From NCBI RefSeq assembly GCF_014069575.1, contig NZ_CP059675.1, positions 1,612,001-1,676,000 of the forward strand: a stretch of DNA of 64,000 bases. The letters run 5' to 3'. Source of the DNA: Schaalia sp. JY-X169 (GTDB lineage: Bacteria > Actinomycetota > Actinomycetes > Actinomycetales > Actinomycetaceae). The notes under the pieces were generated by a model that saw only the letters and a program-made list of their open reading frames with translations, made no database searches and had not been told where the DNA came from. Within the stretch, counting starts at the first letter, position 1. Each line of letters begins with the position of its first letter. The position numbers were made by a program, and so were the translations under genes. Positions 17,647 to 26,369 of the stretch are shown here, piece after piece.

Positions 17647-18698
17647 TCGGTCTCTTCTCCACCATCATCAGCATGCACACCACTTGATGCGCCAGATTGT
17701 TTCAACAGTAGTCGCGACAAATACCCCGACACAGCTTCTACCGCCGCAAGCGAACGCGCGTAGTCCATTCGTGTTGGACCAATCACGCCAACGTGACTGG
17801 ATGTGGGGGTGGCATACATCGCAGAAACTAGCGAGACATCCGTCAAACCTTCGTGCAGGTTCTCTGCACCAATCGACACCTGGACTGGGGCCATGTGAAT
17901 CCTGTGAAGGACCTGCATCAGTGCGGTCTGGTCTTCAAGAACTTCCAACACACTGGCTACGTCGCGAATATCCACGCCGGACCGCGCTAGATTTGCCGCC
18001 CCGGCAGTGACAATTCGCGAGGTTTCCAACGCCCGCAAACTCTCTTTCACCGCGCCCGCAGCCAAGCTGTAGGCATCCTCCAGTTCAAGTTCGACATTCG
18101 CTGTGGCAAGGGCCTGCGCGACCTCATCCGCGAGGACGCCCTCGACCGCCCGGTTCACACTGTCGCGAACCCTGTCCCAGTCGGCGCCAATGACGGCCTC
18201 GGGCACGGTAACCCGTCGCTCAAACACCTTGCCGGCCGCCGTGACCACTATGACCAGAAGACGGGCTTCGTCTAGGTCAATCATTTCGACGCGGCGGATT
18301 CGATCTGCAACCAGGTCGGGGTACTCGGCTACCGCTGCCTGCCCGGTGATACCGGCGAGGACACGCACGGTCCGCCCAATCGCATCCTCAAGGGATTCGA
18401 CCGACCCGAGACGCTCAACCAGCAGTGCACGGTTGCGAGCCACTTGGGTCGCGGAGGGGTCAAGGCAGTCGACAAAAATCCTGTACCCGGCCTCCGTCGG
18501 AACACGACCGGCAGAGGTGTGGGGTTGACGAATCAAACCCTCATCCTCAAGGACCCCCATGTCATTGCGGATTGTTGCAGAAGAAACACCCTGCACGTAA
18601 GACTGCGCGACTGCCTTTGACGCGACGGGTTCATTGGTGTTGACATACTCGATGACAATCGCTCGAAGCACATCGAGGCGCCGCTGCGCTGTTGACAT
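17643..18698 (-). CDS. hrcA: Heat-inducible transcription repressor HrcA
   Basis: Winged-helix repressor of class I heat-shock genes that binds CIRCE. The N-terminal DNA-binding domain shows VSSATIRNDMGVLEDEGLIRQPHTSAGR with the typical family wording, and the GAF-like core follows. The start is ATG 18698 (MSTAQRRLDVLRAIV) because ggagg lies 8 bases before it; GTG 18731 would run into the operator. The CIRCE at 18721-18747 sits immediately upstream, giving autoregulation of the hrcA-dnaJ run. Confidence 0.95.
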   Translation of the reverse strand: MSTAQRRLDVLRAIVIEYVNTNEPVASKAVAQSYVQGVSSATIRNDMGVLEDEGLIRQPHTSAGRVPTEAGYRIFVDCLDPSATQVARNRALLVERLGSVESLEDAIGRTVRVLAGITGQAAVAEYPDLVADRIRRVEMIDLDEARLLVIVVTAAGKVFERRVTVPEAVIGADWDRVRDSVNRAVEGVLADEVAQALATANVELELEDAYSLAAGAVKESLRALETSRIVTAGAANLARSGVDIRDVASVLEVLEDQTALMQVLHRIHMAPVQVSIGAENLHEGLTDVSLVSAMYATPTSSHVGVIGPTRMDYARSLAAVEAVSGYLSRLLLKQSGASSGVHADDGGEETE

Positions 18699-18720
18699 CA
18701 CGACCACCTCCCGTTGAGCA

Positions 18721-18747
18721 TCCGCACTCACATCGGGCGAGTGCTAA
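18721..18747. promoter_or_regulatory. CIRCE heat-shock operator
   Basis: TCCGCACTC, nine bases, then GAGTGCTAA. The consensus is TTAGCACTC-N9-GAGTGCTAA: the right arm is perfect and the left has two changes at its outer end. Spacing is exact. It lies 22 bases upstream of the hrcA start and is the expected HrcA binding site. Confidence 0.93.
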
Positions 18748-18807
18748 TGAGACCCAGTTTATCCGTCTCAACCCCAAATGCCGGTAGCGTCTGGTCACAT
18801 TCGGGGC

Positions 18808-19983
18808 CTACCAACCAAGTAGCGTCCGCGTCACCAAATCGGCTAGCAGGCGTCCTTTCAGGGTCAGCACCGCCCGCTCGCCCTCGAACACATCGAGGAG
18901 TCCGTCGCGGACTAAACCCGCAACCACTGCGGGGTCAAACCCACCCATTCCCTCCCTGGTGCGAATCCCCAGCATCACGGCCTCGACCCGACGGTCTTCC
19001 TCAGAGAGCTTCTCACCAGCAAAACCCGGCGAAACTCCCTGCAGGAGACGACCGGCGTATGCGCGGGGATGCTTAACATTCCACCAGCGCTGGCCCGCCA
19101 CGTGGGAATGCGCTCCCGGCCCATAGCCCCACCAATCCCAGTTCCGCCAGTACGCCAGGTTGTGGGTGGAACGGGTCGCATCCGAGGTTGAGAAGTTGGA
19201 GATTTCATACCAGTGGAAGCCGGCCTGCCCCAACAGGGCGTCAGCTAACTCGTACTTCTGCGCATCTAGATCCCCATCGGGTGGCGCAATGAGGCCGGAT
19301 GCCAACTCTCTCCCCATCTTCGTCCCCTCCTCGATGATCAGGGAGTAGGCGCTGATGTGATCCGGGTGCATCCCAATCGCCTGCCGCAATGAAGCCTCCC
19401 AGTCCCCCAAAGTTTCGCCTGGGGCCCCATAGATGAGGTCGACTGAAACCTGACAGTCGGCCGCCTTCGCAGCTGCTACGGCGCGCGGCACATTCTCCGG
19501 GTTGTGAGTGCGGTCCAAAGTTTTCAGAACATGGGGCACGGCCGACTGCATGCCAATCGAAAAGCGGTTGATACCCGCATTTGCGAACTGTTGGGCCTTC
19601 TTTTCGTCCAGTGTCTCCGGGTTAGCCTCCAGGGTCACCTCTGCGCCCTCGGCAATACCGAAGGCGGCGTCGAGGGTGCGGAGGATTCTCCCTATCTCAC
19701 CGGGAGCAAGAAGCGACGGTGTGCCACCACCAAAAAAGACAGACTCCAGTGGACGGGGATCCACGATGCCTCTGCTGAACTCAATCTCGCGGACGACGGA
19801 GTCCGCATAGGTTGCAAGATCCGCGCCCTCACCAAACCCCGTGGTGTAGGTGTTGAAATCGCAGTATCCACAACGCACCGTACAAAACGGCACATGCACA
19901 TACGCCGCAAAGGGACTGTTCCCCACACTCGGCTCGAGTGTGCCGTCCTCGGGCCAGACACTTCCCTCGGGTTGACGGGGCAT
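18808..19983 (-). CDS. hemW: Radical SAM heme chaperone HemW
   Basis: A radical S-adenosylmethionine protein of the HemN/HemW family, now seen as a heme chaperone rather than a coproporphyrinogen oxidase. The 4Fe-4S motif CTVRCGYC is at residues 34-41 when the start is ATG 19983 ([14 protein letters not shown]); GGGTPSLL follows. That start shares one base with the trmB stop (TAATG). The N-terminal cysteine typical of true HemN is absent, supporting HemW. 391 residues is normal. Confidence 0.9.
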   Translation of the reverse strand: MPRQPEGSVWPEDGTLEPSVGNSPFAAYVHVPFCTVRCGYCDFNTYTTGFGEGADLATYADSVVREIEFSRGIVDPRPLESVFFGGGTPSLLAPGEIGRILRTLDAAFGIAEGAEVTLEANPETLDEKKAQQFANAGINRFSIGMQSAVPHVLKTLDRTHNPENVPRAVAAAKAADCQVSVDLIYGAPGETLGDWEASLRQAIGMHPDHISAYSLIIEEGTKMGRELASGLIAPPDGDLDAQKYELADALLGQAGFHWYEISNFSTSDATRSTHNLAYWRNWDWWGYGPGAHSHVAGQRWWNVKHPRAYAGRLLQGVSPGFAGEKLSEEDRRVEAVMLGIRTREGMGGFDPAVVAGLVRDGLLDVFEGERAVLTLKGRLLADLVTRTLLGW

Positions 19984-20717
19984 TACAACCCACGCGGCAA
20001 ACGCACCGCAGCGATATCCCACGTCTCACGCCCGGCTTCTTTGCCGCGCTGCTCAAAGTGTGTTTCGACCCGCCCCTCAAACCGTGGCGAAAACGTTGTG
20101 GCACCATCCTCAACCGCAATCTGAAAGTCGGGGGCTGCCGTCATCACTTCCAGCATCTGCTCGGCATAGTTCTCCCAGTCCGTCGCCATGCGCCACACGC
20201 CACCGTCCTCCAGAAGGTCAGCGACCACCTTCGCAAACGGAAGGGAGACAATGCGGCGTTTATGGTGGCGAGCCTTGCGCCACGGATCAGGAAAAAACGT
20301 CCACACCTCACGCACCGAAGCGGGTCCCAGAAGGATCGGCAAGGCCTGTTGCGCGTCGGCTTCAATGACGCGGATATTGGTGACTCCGCGCTCCGCAGCA
20401 GTCACCGTGAGACGCGCAATCCCCGGCGTCCACACCTCAAAAGCCAAGAAGTTCACCTCCGGGTGGCGGGATGCGAAATCAACAACCTGCTCCCCACGAC
20501 CCGGCCCTATCTCCACAAACAACGGCGCACAGCGACCGAAAACGCCCTCGACATCCAGTCGATACCCATCCGCAACCGTGGTCTCCCCAACCCCGCGCGG
20601 AACATCAATCACGTAGTCGTCCCGCACAGCCGCAAACTGGCGTTCAAGAGAGGGATTCATATCGCGGATCCGTCGGGTGAACGACTTAGTCCGCGCCATG
20701 AAAACTTCTTCGCTCAC
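19983..20717 (-). CDS. trmB: tRNA (guanine-N7-)-methyltransferase
   Basis: Makes m7G46 in tRNA with S-adenosylmethionine. Motifs include [18 protein letters not shown] (SAM site), [19 protein letters not shown] (catalytic and tRNA-binding block) and [12 protein letters not shown]. Two starts are possible: GTG 20717, overlapping the lepA stop by four bases, or ATG 20699 ([13 protein letters not shown]), which begins nearer to where homologues start. The gene lies between lepA and hemW and is coupled to both. Confidence 0.93.
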   Translation of the reverse strand: MSEEVFMARTKSFTRRIRDMNPSLERQFAAVRDDYVIDVPRGVGETTVADGYRLDVEGVFGRCAPLFVEIGPGRGEQVVDFASRHPEVNFLAFEVWTPGIARLTVTAAERGVTNIRVIEADAQQALPILLGPASVREVWTFFPDPWRKARHHKRRIVSLPFAKVVADLLEDGGVWRMATDWENYAEQMLEVMTAAPDFQIAVEDGATTFSPRFEGRVETHFEQRGKEAGRETWDIAAVRLPRGL

Positions 20718-22576
20718 TTCTTTCCCGTCGGAGCGTCCGAGGTCAGAGCAGCAATGAATGCCTCCTGGGGCACTTCCACGCGACCGATTGCCTTCATGCG
20801 CTTCTTGCCTTCCTTTTGCTTCTCAAGAAGTTTGCGCTTACGGGAAATGTCGCCGCCGTAGCACTTGGCTAGCATGTCTTTGCGCAGAGCCTTGATGGTC
20901 TCGCGACTGATAACCCGCGAGCCAACTGCCGCCTGCACGGGAATCTCAAACTGCTGCCTGGGGATTAGCTCCTTGAGGCGCTTCGTCATCCGCAGCCCAT
21001 ACGAGTAGGCATTGTCCTTGTGAACGATGGCGCTGAATGCGTCAACCTGCTCTGTATTGAGCAGAATGTCAACCTTCACCAAGTCCGCAACGGCCTCGCC
21101 GTCCTCGTGATAGTCCAGTGACGCATAGCCGCGGGTGCGGGACTTGAGGTGGTCGAAGAAGTCAAAAACAATCTCTGCCAGCGGCAACTTGTAGCGCAGC
21201 TCAACGCGTTCAGGCGACAGATAGTCCATTCCCAGCAGTGTGCCACGCCTCTCTTGACACAACTCCATCACCGAACCCACGAAATCGTTCGGTGTGAGGA
21301 TCGTTGCTGCGACCATTGGTTCACGAACCTCAGAAATCTTCCCGTCCGGGAACTCTGAGGGGTTATCCACACGGATCTTCGTTCCGTCCTCGGCCGTCAC
21401 CTCATAGACAACGTTCGGCGAGGTGGCAATGAGGTCGAGGCCGAACTCCCTCTCCAAACGCTCACGCACAATCTCCAGGTGCAGTAGGCCCAGGAAGCCA
21501 CACCGGAACCCGAAGCCGAGGGCGACAGAGGTCTCCGGTTCGAAGGTGAGGGCCGCATCGTTCAACTGGAGTTTGGTGAGAGCTTCGCGCAGGTCCGGAA
21601 AGTCTGAACCGTCAACCGGGTAAATGCCTGAAAACACCATGGGAAGTGGATTGTGATAGCCGGGCAGAGGCTGGTCTGCGGGGCGAACAGCCGTGGTGAT
21701 CGTGTCACCAACCCGCGACTTGCGCACGTCCTTAACCCCGGTGATAAGGTAACCGACTTCGCCGGCACCCAGGCCATTTGTCGGGGTCGGTTCCGGTGAC
21801 ATCACGCCGAGCTCAAGGAGCTCATACGTTGCGCCGGTAGACATCATCTTGACGCGTTCACGTTTGGAAAGGTGACCGTCGACCACACGCACATACGTGA
21901 CAACCCCGCGGTAGGAGTCGTAGACGGAGTCGAAGATCTCCGCCCTGGTTGCCCCCTCTGGTTGACCAGACGGGGCTGGGACCTCGGCAACAATGCGATC
22001 CAACAGCTCCGCGACGCCCTCGCCCGTCTTGCCAGAGACCCGCAACACTTCACTTGGATCCACACCAATTAGCGATGCTAGTTCTTCAGCAAACTTCTCC
22101 GGTTGCGCCCCTGGCAGGTCAATCTTGTTGAGTACGGGAATGATGGCGAGGTCGTTTTCCATCGCCAAATAGAGGTTTGCCAGGGTCTGTGCTTCGATCC
22201 CCTGGGCCGCATCAACTAGCAGCACCGCGCCCTCGCATGCCGCCAGTGAGCGTGAAACCTCGTAGGTGAAGTCGACGTGTCCGGGGGTGTCAATCATGTT
22301 GAGGGCGTAGGTTTGCCCATCAACACTCCACGGCAAACGCACCGCCTGGCTCTTGATGGTGATGCCACGCTCGCGCTCAATATCCATCCGGTCCAGGTAC
22401 TGGGCGCGCATTTCCCGCGACTCAACGACGCCAGTCAACGCAAGCATGCGGTCGGCAAGCGTTGACTTCCCATGGTCGATGTGAGCGATAATCGAGAAGT
22501 TGCGGATACGGTCCTCAGGCGTATCGCCAGGGACGTTGCTACCGAACTTCACATCGTTCACCAGTGATCTCCTCAT
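20714..22576 (-). CDS. lepA: Elongation factor 4 (LepA)
   Basis: Ribosome-bound translational GTPase that back-translocates or aids assembly of the 30S subunit. G-domain motifs: [32 protein letters not shown] and NKIDLPGA. The LepA C-terminal domain is complete ([20 protein letters not shown]). 620 residues, full length. First gene of a lepA-trmB-hemW run; the 114-base gap upstream separates it from a divergent membrane-protein gene and must hold its promoter, though no convincing -35/-10 pair was identified. Confidence 0.96.
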   Translation of the reverse strand: MRRSLVNDVKFGSNVPGDTPEDRIRNFSIIAHIDHGKSTLADRMLALTGVVESREMRAQYLDRMDIERERGITIKSQAVRLPWSVDGQTYALNMIDTPGHVDFTYEVSRSLAACEGAVLLVDAAQGIEAQTLANLYLAMENDLAIIPVLNKIDLPGAQPEKFAEELASLIGVDPSEVLRVSGKTGEGVAELLDRIVAEVPAPSGQPEGATRAEIFDSVYDSYRGVVTYVRVVDGHLSKRERVKMMSTGATYELLELGVMSPEPTPTNGLGAGEVGYLITGVKDVRKSRVGDTITTAVRPADQPLPGYHNPLPMVFSGIYPVDGSDFPDLREALTKLQLNDAALTFEPETSVALGFGFRCGFLGLLHLEIVRERLEREFGLDLIATSPNVVYEVTAEDGTKIRVDNPSEFPDGKISEVREPMVAATILTPNDFVGSVMELCQERRGTLLGMDYLSPERVELRYKLPLAEIVFDFFDHLKSRTRGYASLDYHEDGEAVADLVKVDILLNTEQVDAFSAIVHKDNAYSYGLRMTKRLKELIPRQQFEIPVQAAVGSRVISRETIKALRKDMLAKCYGGDISRKRKLLEKQKEGKKRMKAIGRVEVPQEAFIAALTSDAPTGKK

Positions 22577-22690
22577 CTTTTATACAGATCCTAAGTTTGC
22601 CACGGGCAAGGTCGTAACTCTAACGGCCCCGGTGTGACCTTTCCACAGCAAGGCACGTGGGTAGACTAGAAAACAGACGAGGAGGCGGCG

Positions 22691-23419
22691 GTGGCGAACA
22701 GTTTCGAGGACTACATTCTTGACCCTCTGCCGCCGCAAAGTCGGTCAACTCCCCACGGGCGCGCGATGCTCAACCTGGCAAGTTTTGCCGGTCGCGCTCT
22801 GAGTGCCACGGGGTTTCTCCTCTTGATCCTCAGCGGCGCAACAAACTTGGGAGCCACAATCCTGGCGTTCCTGCTTCAGCGGGTAGCACCCGGTCGGGGA
22901 ACAGTTCCGCTCATCATCGTTGGTATCTCTTGGCTGTGCTGGATCGCACTGGCATTCCTCCGTTGGCGCATCAACCGGGCTGGTGAAGGTCCCGCCGTAG
23001 GCCAAACATGGGGCCTGGTAGCGGACACAAACCAACGTCCCACCAGTGGCATGAATCAACGCGCCACGCCGGACATCAACAGTGGCTCCACTAAGGACGA
23101 GGGCGCTCCGACTTCAACGTCAGGATCCATGTCACCAGGCGCCCGGGCTGACGGGACGATTTCGGTGGAGGCCGCAGAGCGCATCAGTCGTGCATCCACC
23201 GAGTTCTCTGTCCGTCGGCAGACACCGCTGCCCAGAGTTGAAGCTGCACAACGCTCCATCCGCGTCCTCGTGGGAGGCAATCAGCAGCCCGGATGGATAC
23301 GGTTTGACCTGAGACCCCTCGTGGTCTCGTTCGTCGCTGTTGCGGCCTCGATCCCCGTAATGATGGTTACCGCAGCAGTGACGTTGTTTGTCCTCTTGTT
23401 CTCGACGGGGCCGTTCTAG
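22691..23419 (+). CDS. Hypothetical membrane protein, 242 aa
   Basis: Not recognised as a named family. Residues about 30-54 and 60-88 form two hydrophobic segments (LSATGFLLLILSGATNLG and the stretch with PLIIVGISWLCWIALAFL), and residues 207-238 form a long C-terminal hydrophobic segment. Between them is a polar Thr/Ser/Gly-rich loop of about 100 residues. GTG start with gaggagg seven bases upstream. Divergent from lepA, and ended by a strong hairpin before rpsT. Confidence 0.65.
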   Translation: MANSFEDYILDPLPPQSRSTPHGRAMLNLASFAGRALSATGFLLLILSGATNLGATILAFLLQRVAPGRGTVPLIIVGISWLCWIALAFLRWRINRAGEGPAVGQTWGLVADTNQRPTSGMNQRATPDINSGSTKDEGAPTSTSGSMSPGARADGTISVEAAERISRASTEFSVRRQTPLPRVEAAQRSIRVLVGGNQQPGWIRFDLRPLVVSFVAVAASIPVMMVTAAVTLFVLLFSTGPF

Positions 23420-23421
23420 AG

Positions 23422-23449
23422 AGGCCGCGTGACCAGTTGCACGCGGCCT
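23422..23449 (+). terminator. Hairpin terminator after the membrane-protein gene
   Basis: AGGCCGCGTG, an 8-base loop, then CACGCGGCCT: a perfect 10-bp stem starting three bases after the stop codon. No T-tract follows, which is common for actinobacterial terminators. Confidence 0.75.
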
Positions 23450-23621
23450 AGGCCATTTACAGTCAAGGAACGACTGATAAAGTTGGCGATTGGACTCGCG
23501 CGTGTGGTTGAGCGTGGGACCAGGTTTAGACCGATCGCGGGTGTCCCCACGCCCAGTCCCCGGTCAGACCTCACCCCTCATCGACCAGAACTATCAACAT
23601 TTTTTTGAGGAGAGTCTAAGA

Positions 23622-23882
23622 GTGGCAAACATCAAGCAGCAGAAGAAGCGCGTTGGCACAAACGAGAAGCGTCGCGTCCGCAACCAGGGCTACAAGTCCG
23701 AACTGAAGACGTTTGTTCGCAAGACTCGTGAAGCAGTCGAAGCCGGTGACAAGGACTTGGCTGAAACCAACCTGCGCGAGGCCTGCCGCAAGCTGGACGT
23801 CGCTGTTTCGAAGGGCGTTATTCACCGCAACCAGGCGGCGCAGCGCAAGTCGAAGCTGTCCCGGCTTGTAAACCAGATGTAA
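23622..23882 (+). CDS. rpsT: 30S ribosomal protein S20
   Basis: Small basic protein that binds 16S rRNA early in 30S assembly. The 86 residues begin MANIKQQKKRVGTNEKRRVR and end KSKLSRLVNQM, with all family features. The start is GTG 23622, preceded by gaggagag; the longer upstream frame has no family similarity and is leader sequence. The 170 bases between the hairpin at 23449 and this start hold its promoter. Convergent with holA. Confidence 0.97.
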   Translation: MANIKQQKKRVGTNEKRRVRNQGYKSELKTFVRKTREAVEAGDKDLAETNLREACRKLDVAVSKGVIHRNQAAQRKSKLSRLVNQM

Positions 23883-23914
23883 CTAGGGTTTCGTCAATCC
23901 CGCAGTTCGGGAGC

Positions 23915-24877
23915 CTATCGAATCCGTGCAATCTCCATAATGCACAGGTCGATTGCAGCTTCCGGGGTGCGGGATTCCCCTTTAACTGCCGCGTCCGCAT
24001 CGGCGATGATCCGTATGGCCTTGCCCAGGTGTTCTTCATTCCATCCCCGGGCCCTCTTGCGCGAGTTGTCGAGCATCCACGGCTGAACCTTCAGTTCTGC
24101 AGCTGTGACACCGGGGATCTTCACCTTTGCCATCAGGCGGAACTCACTAGCCAAAGCCGCGACAATGACAACCAGTGGGACCTTGGTTCCAAGGGCTTGA
24201 CGCAGTAAGAGCAGCGCTCGCGTGGAATCATGTTCTGCAAGGGCCTGCGCCACTTCAAATGGGCGGGTCTCAACCCGACCCTGGTGGAAAATCCGCACAG
24301 CATCCGGAGTGATGTCACCACCGCAATCCGCAACCAGCTGACGGGCAGAGGCCAGGAGCTCGCCCAGTTCGCCACCCAAAGCCGCGACAAGATCAGCTGC
24401 TGCCTGGCGAGTAATACTGCCCCCTACGCTACGGACCTCATCAGCAACAAGTTCTACCTTCTGCTCGTTACCCTTCACCGGCGCAGCGCTTATCTCTGGA
24501 AACTTGCCCGCCTTGAGAGCCCGAATTATCCGCGCACCCTTGTTGCCACCGCGGTGCTGGGCGATCACCCAGACCGACTGAGCCGGATTCTTGACGTAGT
24601 TCTCAAAGTCCGTCGCGAAATCATCACTCATCTTGTCCAAGTCAGAGATGATCAGGAGTCGCTCATCCGAAAACAGGGAGCCGGAGGCATGTGTTGCCAG
24701 TTCCCCCTTTTCATAGGTCTGAGCGGAGAACTCAACTATCTCTACATCCGGCGCAACGGACTGCACCGCTGTACGAATCTGAGTGGTAGCGCGCAAAACC
24801 AGGGCGTCCTCACCACCCCTAATCAGAGTGATTGGAGCGGGTGGGGGCAACGGTCGGCCTCTTTGCTGGGAATTCAA
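23915..24877 (-). CDS. holA: DNA polymerase III subunit delta
   Basis: Clamp-loader delta subunit that opens the sliding clamp. After the likely TTG start at 24877 (MNSQQRGRPLPPPAPITLIRG) the protein is 320 residues, the usual size; aagggtgg stands 7 bases upstream. The frame stays open another 58 codons but that part is unlike any HolA. Recognisable blocks are LIRGGEDALVLR, LLIISDLDKM, and PLVVIVAALASEFRLMAKVK. holA next to rpsT is a conserved arrangement. Confidence 0.88.
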   Translation of the reverse strand: MNSQQRGRPLPPPAPITLIRGGEDALVLRATTQIRTAVQSVAPDVEIVEFSAQTYEKGELATHASGSLFSDERLLIISDLDKMSDDFATDFENYVKNPAQSVWVIAQHRGGNKGARIIRALKAGKFPEISAAPVKGNEQKVELVADEVRSVGGSITRQAAADLVAALGGELGELLASARQLVADCGGDITPDAVRIFHQGRVETRPFEVAQALAEHDSTRALLLLRQALGTKVPLVVIVAALASEFRLMAKVKIPGVTAAELKVQPWMLDNSRKRARGWNEEHLGKAIRIIADADAAVKGESRTPEAAIDLCIMEIARIR

Positions 24878-24911
24878 TTTCCAACCACCCTTCACTACTA
24901 GTCCCACAGGC

Positions 24912-24933
24912 TTCCCACCCGTCTTGGTGGGAA
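24912..24933. repeat. Perfect inverted repeat between holA and the MatC-like gene
   Basis: TTCCCACC-CGTCTT-GGTGGGAA, an 8-bp stem with a 6-base loop in the divergent promoter region. It could be a protein-binding site or a leader hairpin. A weaker CCCACA/TGTGGG pair lies at about 24971-24992. No consensus is recognised. Confidence 0.6.
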
Positions 24934-25029
24934 CCCTTGAAAGCAACCCTAGCGGCAGGTTCCGACACAAACCCACACGACGAAGCTGTGGGTGCGCGTA
25001 TTGTTTATAAATGTTGTGGACTGGTCTAA

Positions 25030-26343
25030 ATGCCTGAGATAGATACAACAACGGCTGTCATTGCGCTGCTTGTCCTAGCCCTTGTGTTCGTGATCGGAAC
25101 GGTCAGCAAGCTGCAGATGGGTATTGCGGCGATCGTCGCAGCAACGATCGTTGGACCCCTGGTTTTCGGAGAGTCCGTTCAAGAGATTCAGCAGGGTTTC
25201 CCACTCAGTCTTTTCTTCACACTCATGGGTGTGACGTACCTTTTCGCAATAGCCACAAACAATGGCACCGTGGGCTGGCTGGTCAACTGGGGATTGCGGA
25301 TAGTTGGTGGCCGCGCATCCGTGTTCCCCCTCATCATGTTCGTCGTAACTGCTGTCCTGACAGCCATCGGCGCGGCAACACCGGCGGCTGCCGCAATTCT
25401 TATGCCAATCGCCCTGAGCTTCTCACGGCGTAATCGACTCAATCCCCTTCCCATGACGCAGGCCATTATTCAAGGCGCAACAGCGGGGTCCTTCTCTCCG
25501 ATGGGTGTCTACGGTGTTATCGTCAACTCCGTCGTGCAGCGGTCCGGCCAGCAACTGAGAGACCTCTACAACCCGTCCGTGACTTGGGCAGTCGTCTTCA
25601 TGGTCAGCCTGGTCATCACAGTCATCACATGGCTGATGTACCGCAGGCCCGCCCCTTCTAACCCTGGAACCGCTCAGAGTGAGAGTGAAGAGAATGGCCA
25701 CGGCATCCTTGCGAGGCGTCCCCGTCACCAGTTCGGAATCCAGCGCGCGGCAACCCTTGCAGGTATCGCCATCATGGCCCTCCTGGTCCTTGTTTTCGGC
25801 CTGGACGTTGGCCTCACGGCCCTCACAGTCGGGGCAGTACTTACCCTGCTCTTCCCTAACTCAGCAAAGGGGGCCATCAGACAGATCGCCTGGCAAACCA
25901 TTCTGCTAGTAGGCGGCATCGTCACTTATGTGTCCATGCTTGAGCGGCAGGGCATCATCGCGTGGATAGGCGACGGAGCCGCGAGCCTTGGCAACCCCAA
26001 GATGGCAGCCATCATCATCCTCTTCGTCGGAGCATTAGTCTCTGCCTTCGCCTCCACTACCGGCATTCTTGGCGCACTGATCCCCCTTTCGGTCCCGTTC
26101 CTGGTCATGTCTGATGGAAGCCCCGCAGCACTGAGCGCCACAATGTTGATCGGGGCGCTTGCGGTGGCATCATCGGCCGTAGACGTCTCACCCTTCTCCA
26201 CAAATGGGGCGTTAGCGGTTGCTAATGCCTCGTACCAGAGCAACTACGTCTACAGGAAGCTCTTCATTTGGTGTTGGGTCTTGATCGTCGCCGTGCCCAT
26301 CATTGCGTGGGCGACAATGATCCTCCCGCCTTGGGGTGGCTAA
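25030..26343 (+). CDS. SLC13/MatC-like dicarboxylate carrier
   Basis: A 437-residue secondary transporter with about eleven hydrophobic segments. The first third matches the MatC N-terminal domain of malonate and dicarboxylate carriers (FTLMGVTYLFAIATNNGTVG, GAATPAAAAILMPIALSFSR, GATAGSFSPMGVYGVIVN). The second half repeats the fold, with ASTTGILGALIPLSVPF and SSAVDVSPFSTNGALAVANA. No good ribosome site precedes the ATG; a TATAAA at 25006-25011 is compatible with a very short leader. It lies between comEC and holA, genes that are usually adjacent. Substrate unknown. Confidence 0.8.
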   Translation: MPEIDTTTAVIALLVLALVFVIGTVSKLQMGIAAIVAATIVGPLVFGESVQEIQQGFPLSLFFTLMGVTYLFAIATNNGTVGWLVNWGLRIVGGRASVFPLIMFVVTAVLTAIGAATPAAAAILMPIALSFSRRNRLNPLPMTQAIIQGATAGSFSPMGVYGVIVNSVVQRSGQQLRDLYNPSVTWAVVFMVSLVITVITWLMYRRPAPSNPGTAQSESEENGHGILARRPRHQFGIQRAATLAGIAIMALLVLVFGLDVGLTALTVGAVLTLLFPNSAKGAIRQIAWQTILLVGGIVTYVSMLERQGIIAWIGDGAASLGNPKMAAIIILFVGALVSAFASTTGILGALIPLSVPFLVMSDGSPAALSATMLIGALAVASSAVDVSPFSTNGALAVANASYQSNYVYRKLFIWCWVLIVAVPIIAWATMILPPWGG

Positions 26344-26369
26344 TGCCCAACCGGGCCGCGCGCTCCGGC

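Noticed and set aside
18699-18731. Upstream GTG start for hrcA
   Set aside because: It would place codons inside the CIRCE element; ATG 18698 has the better ribosome site.
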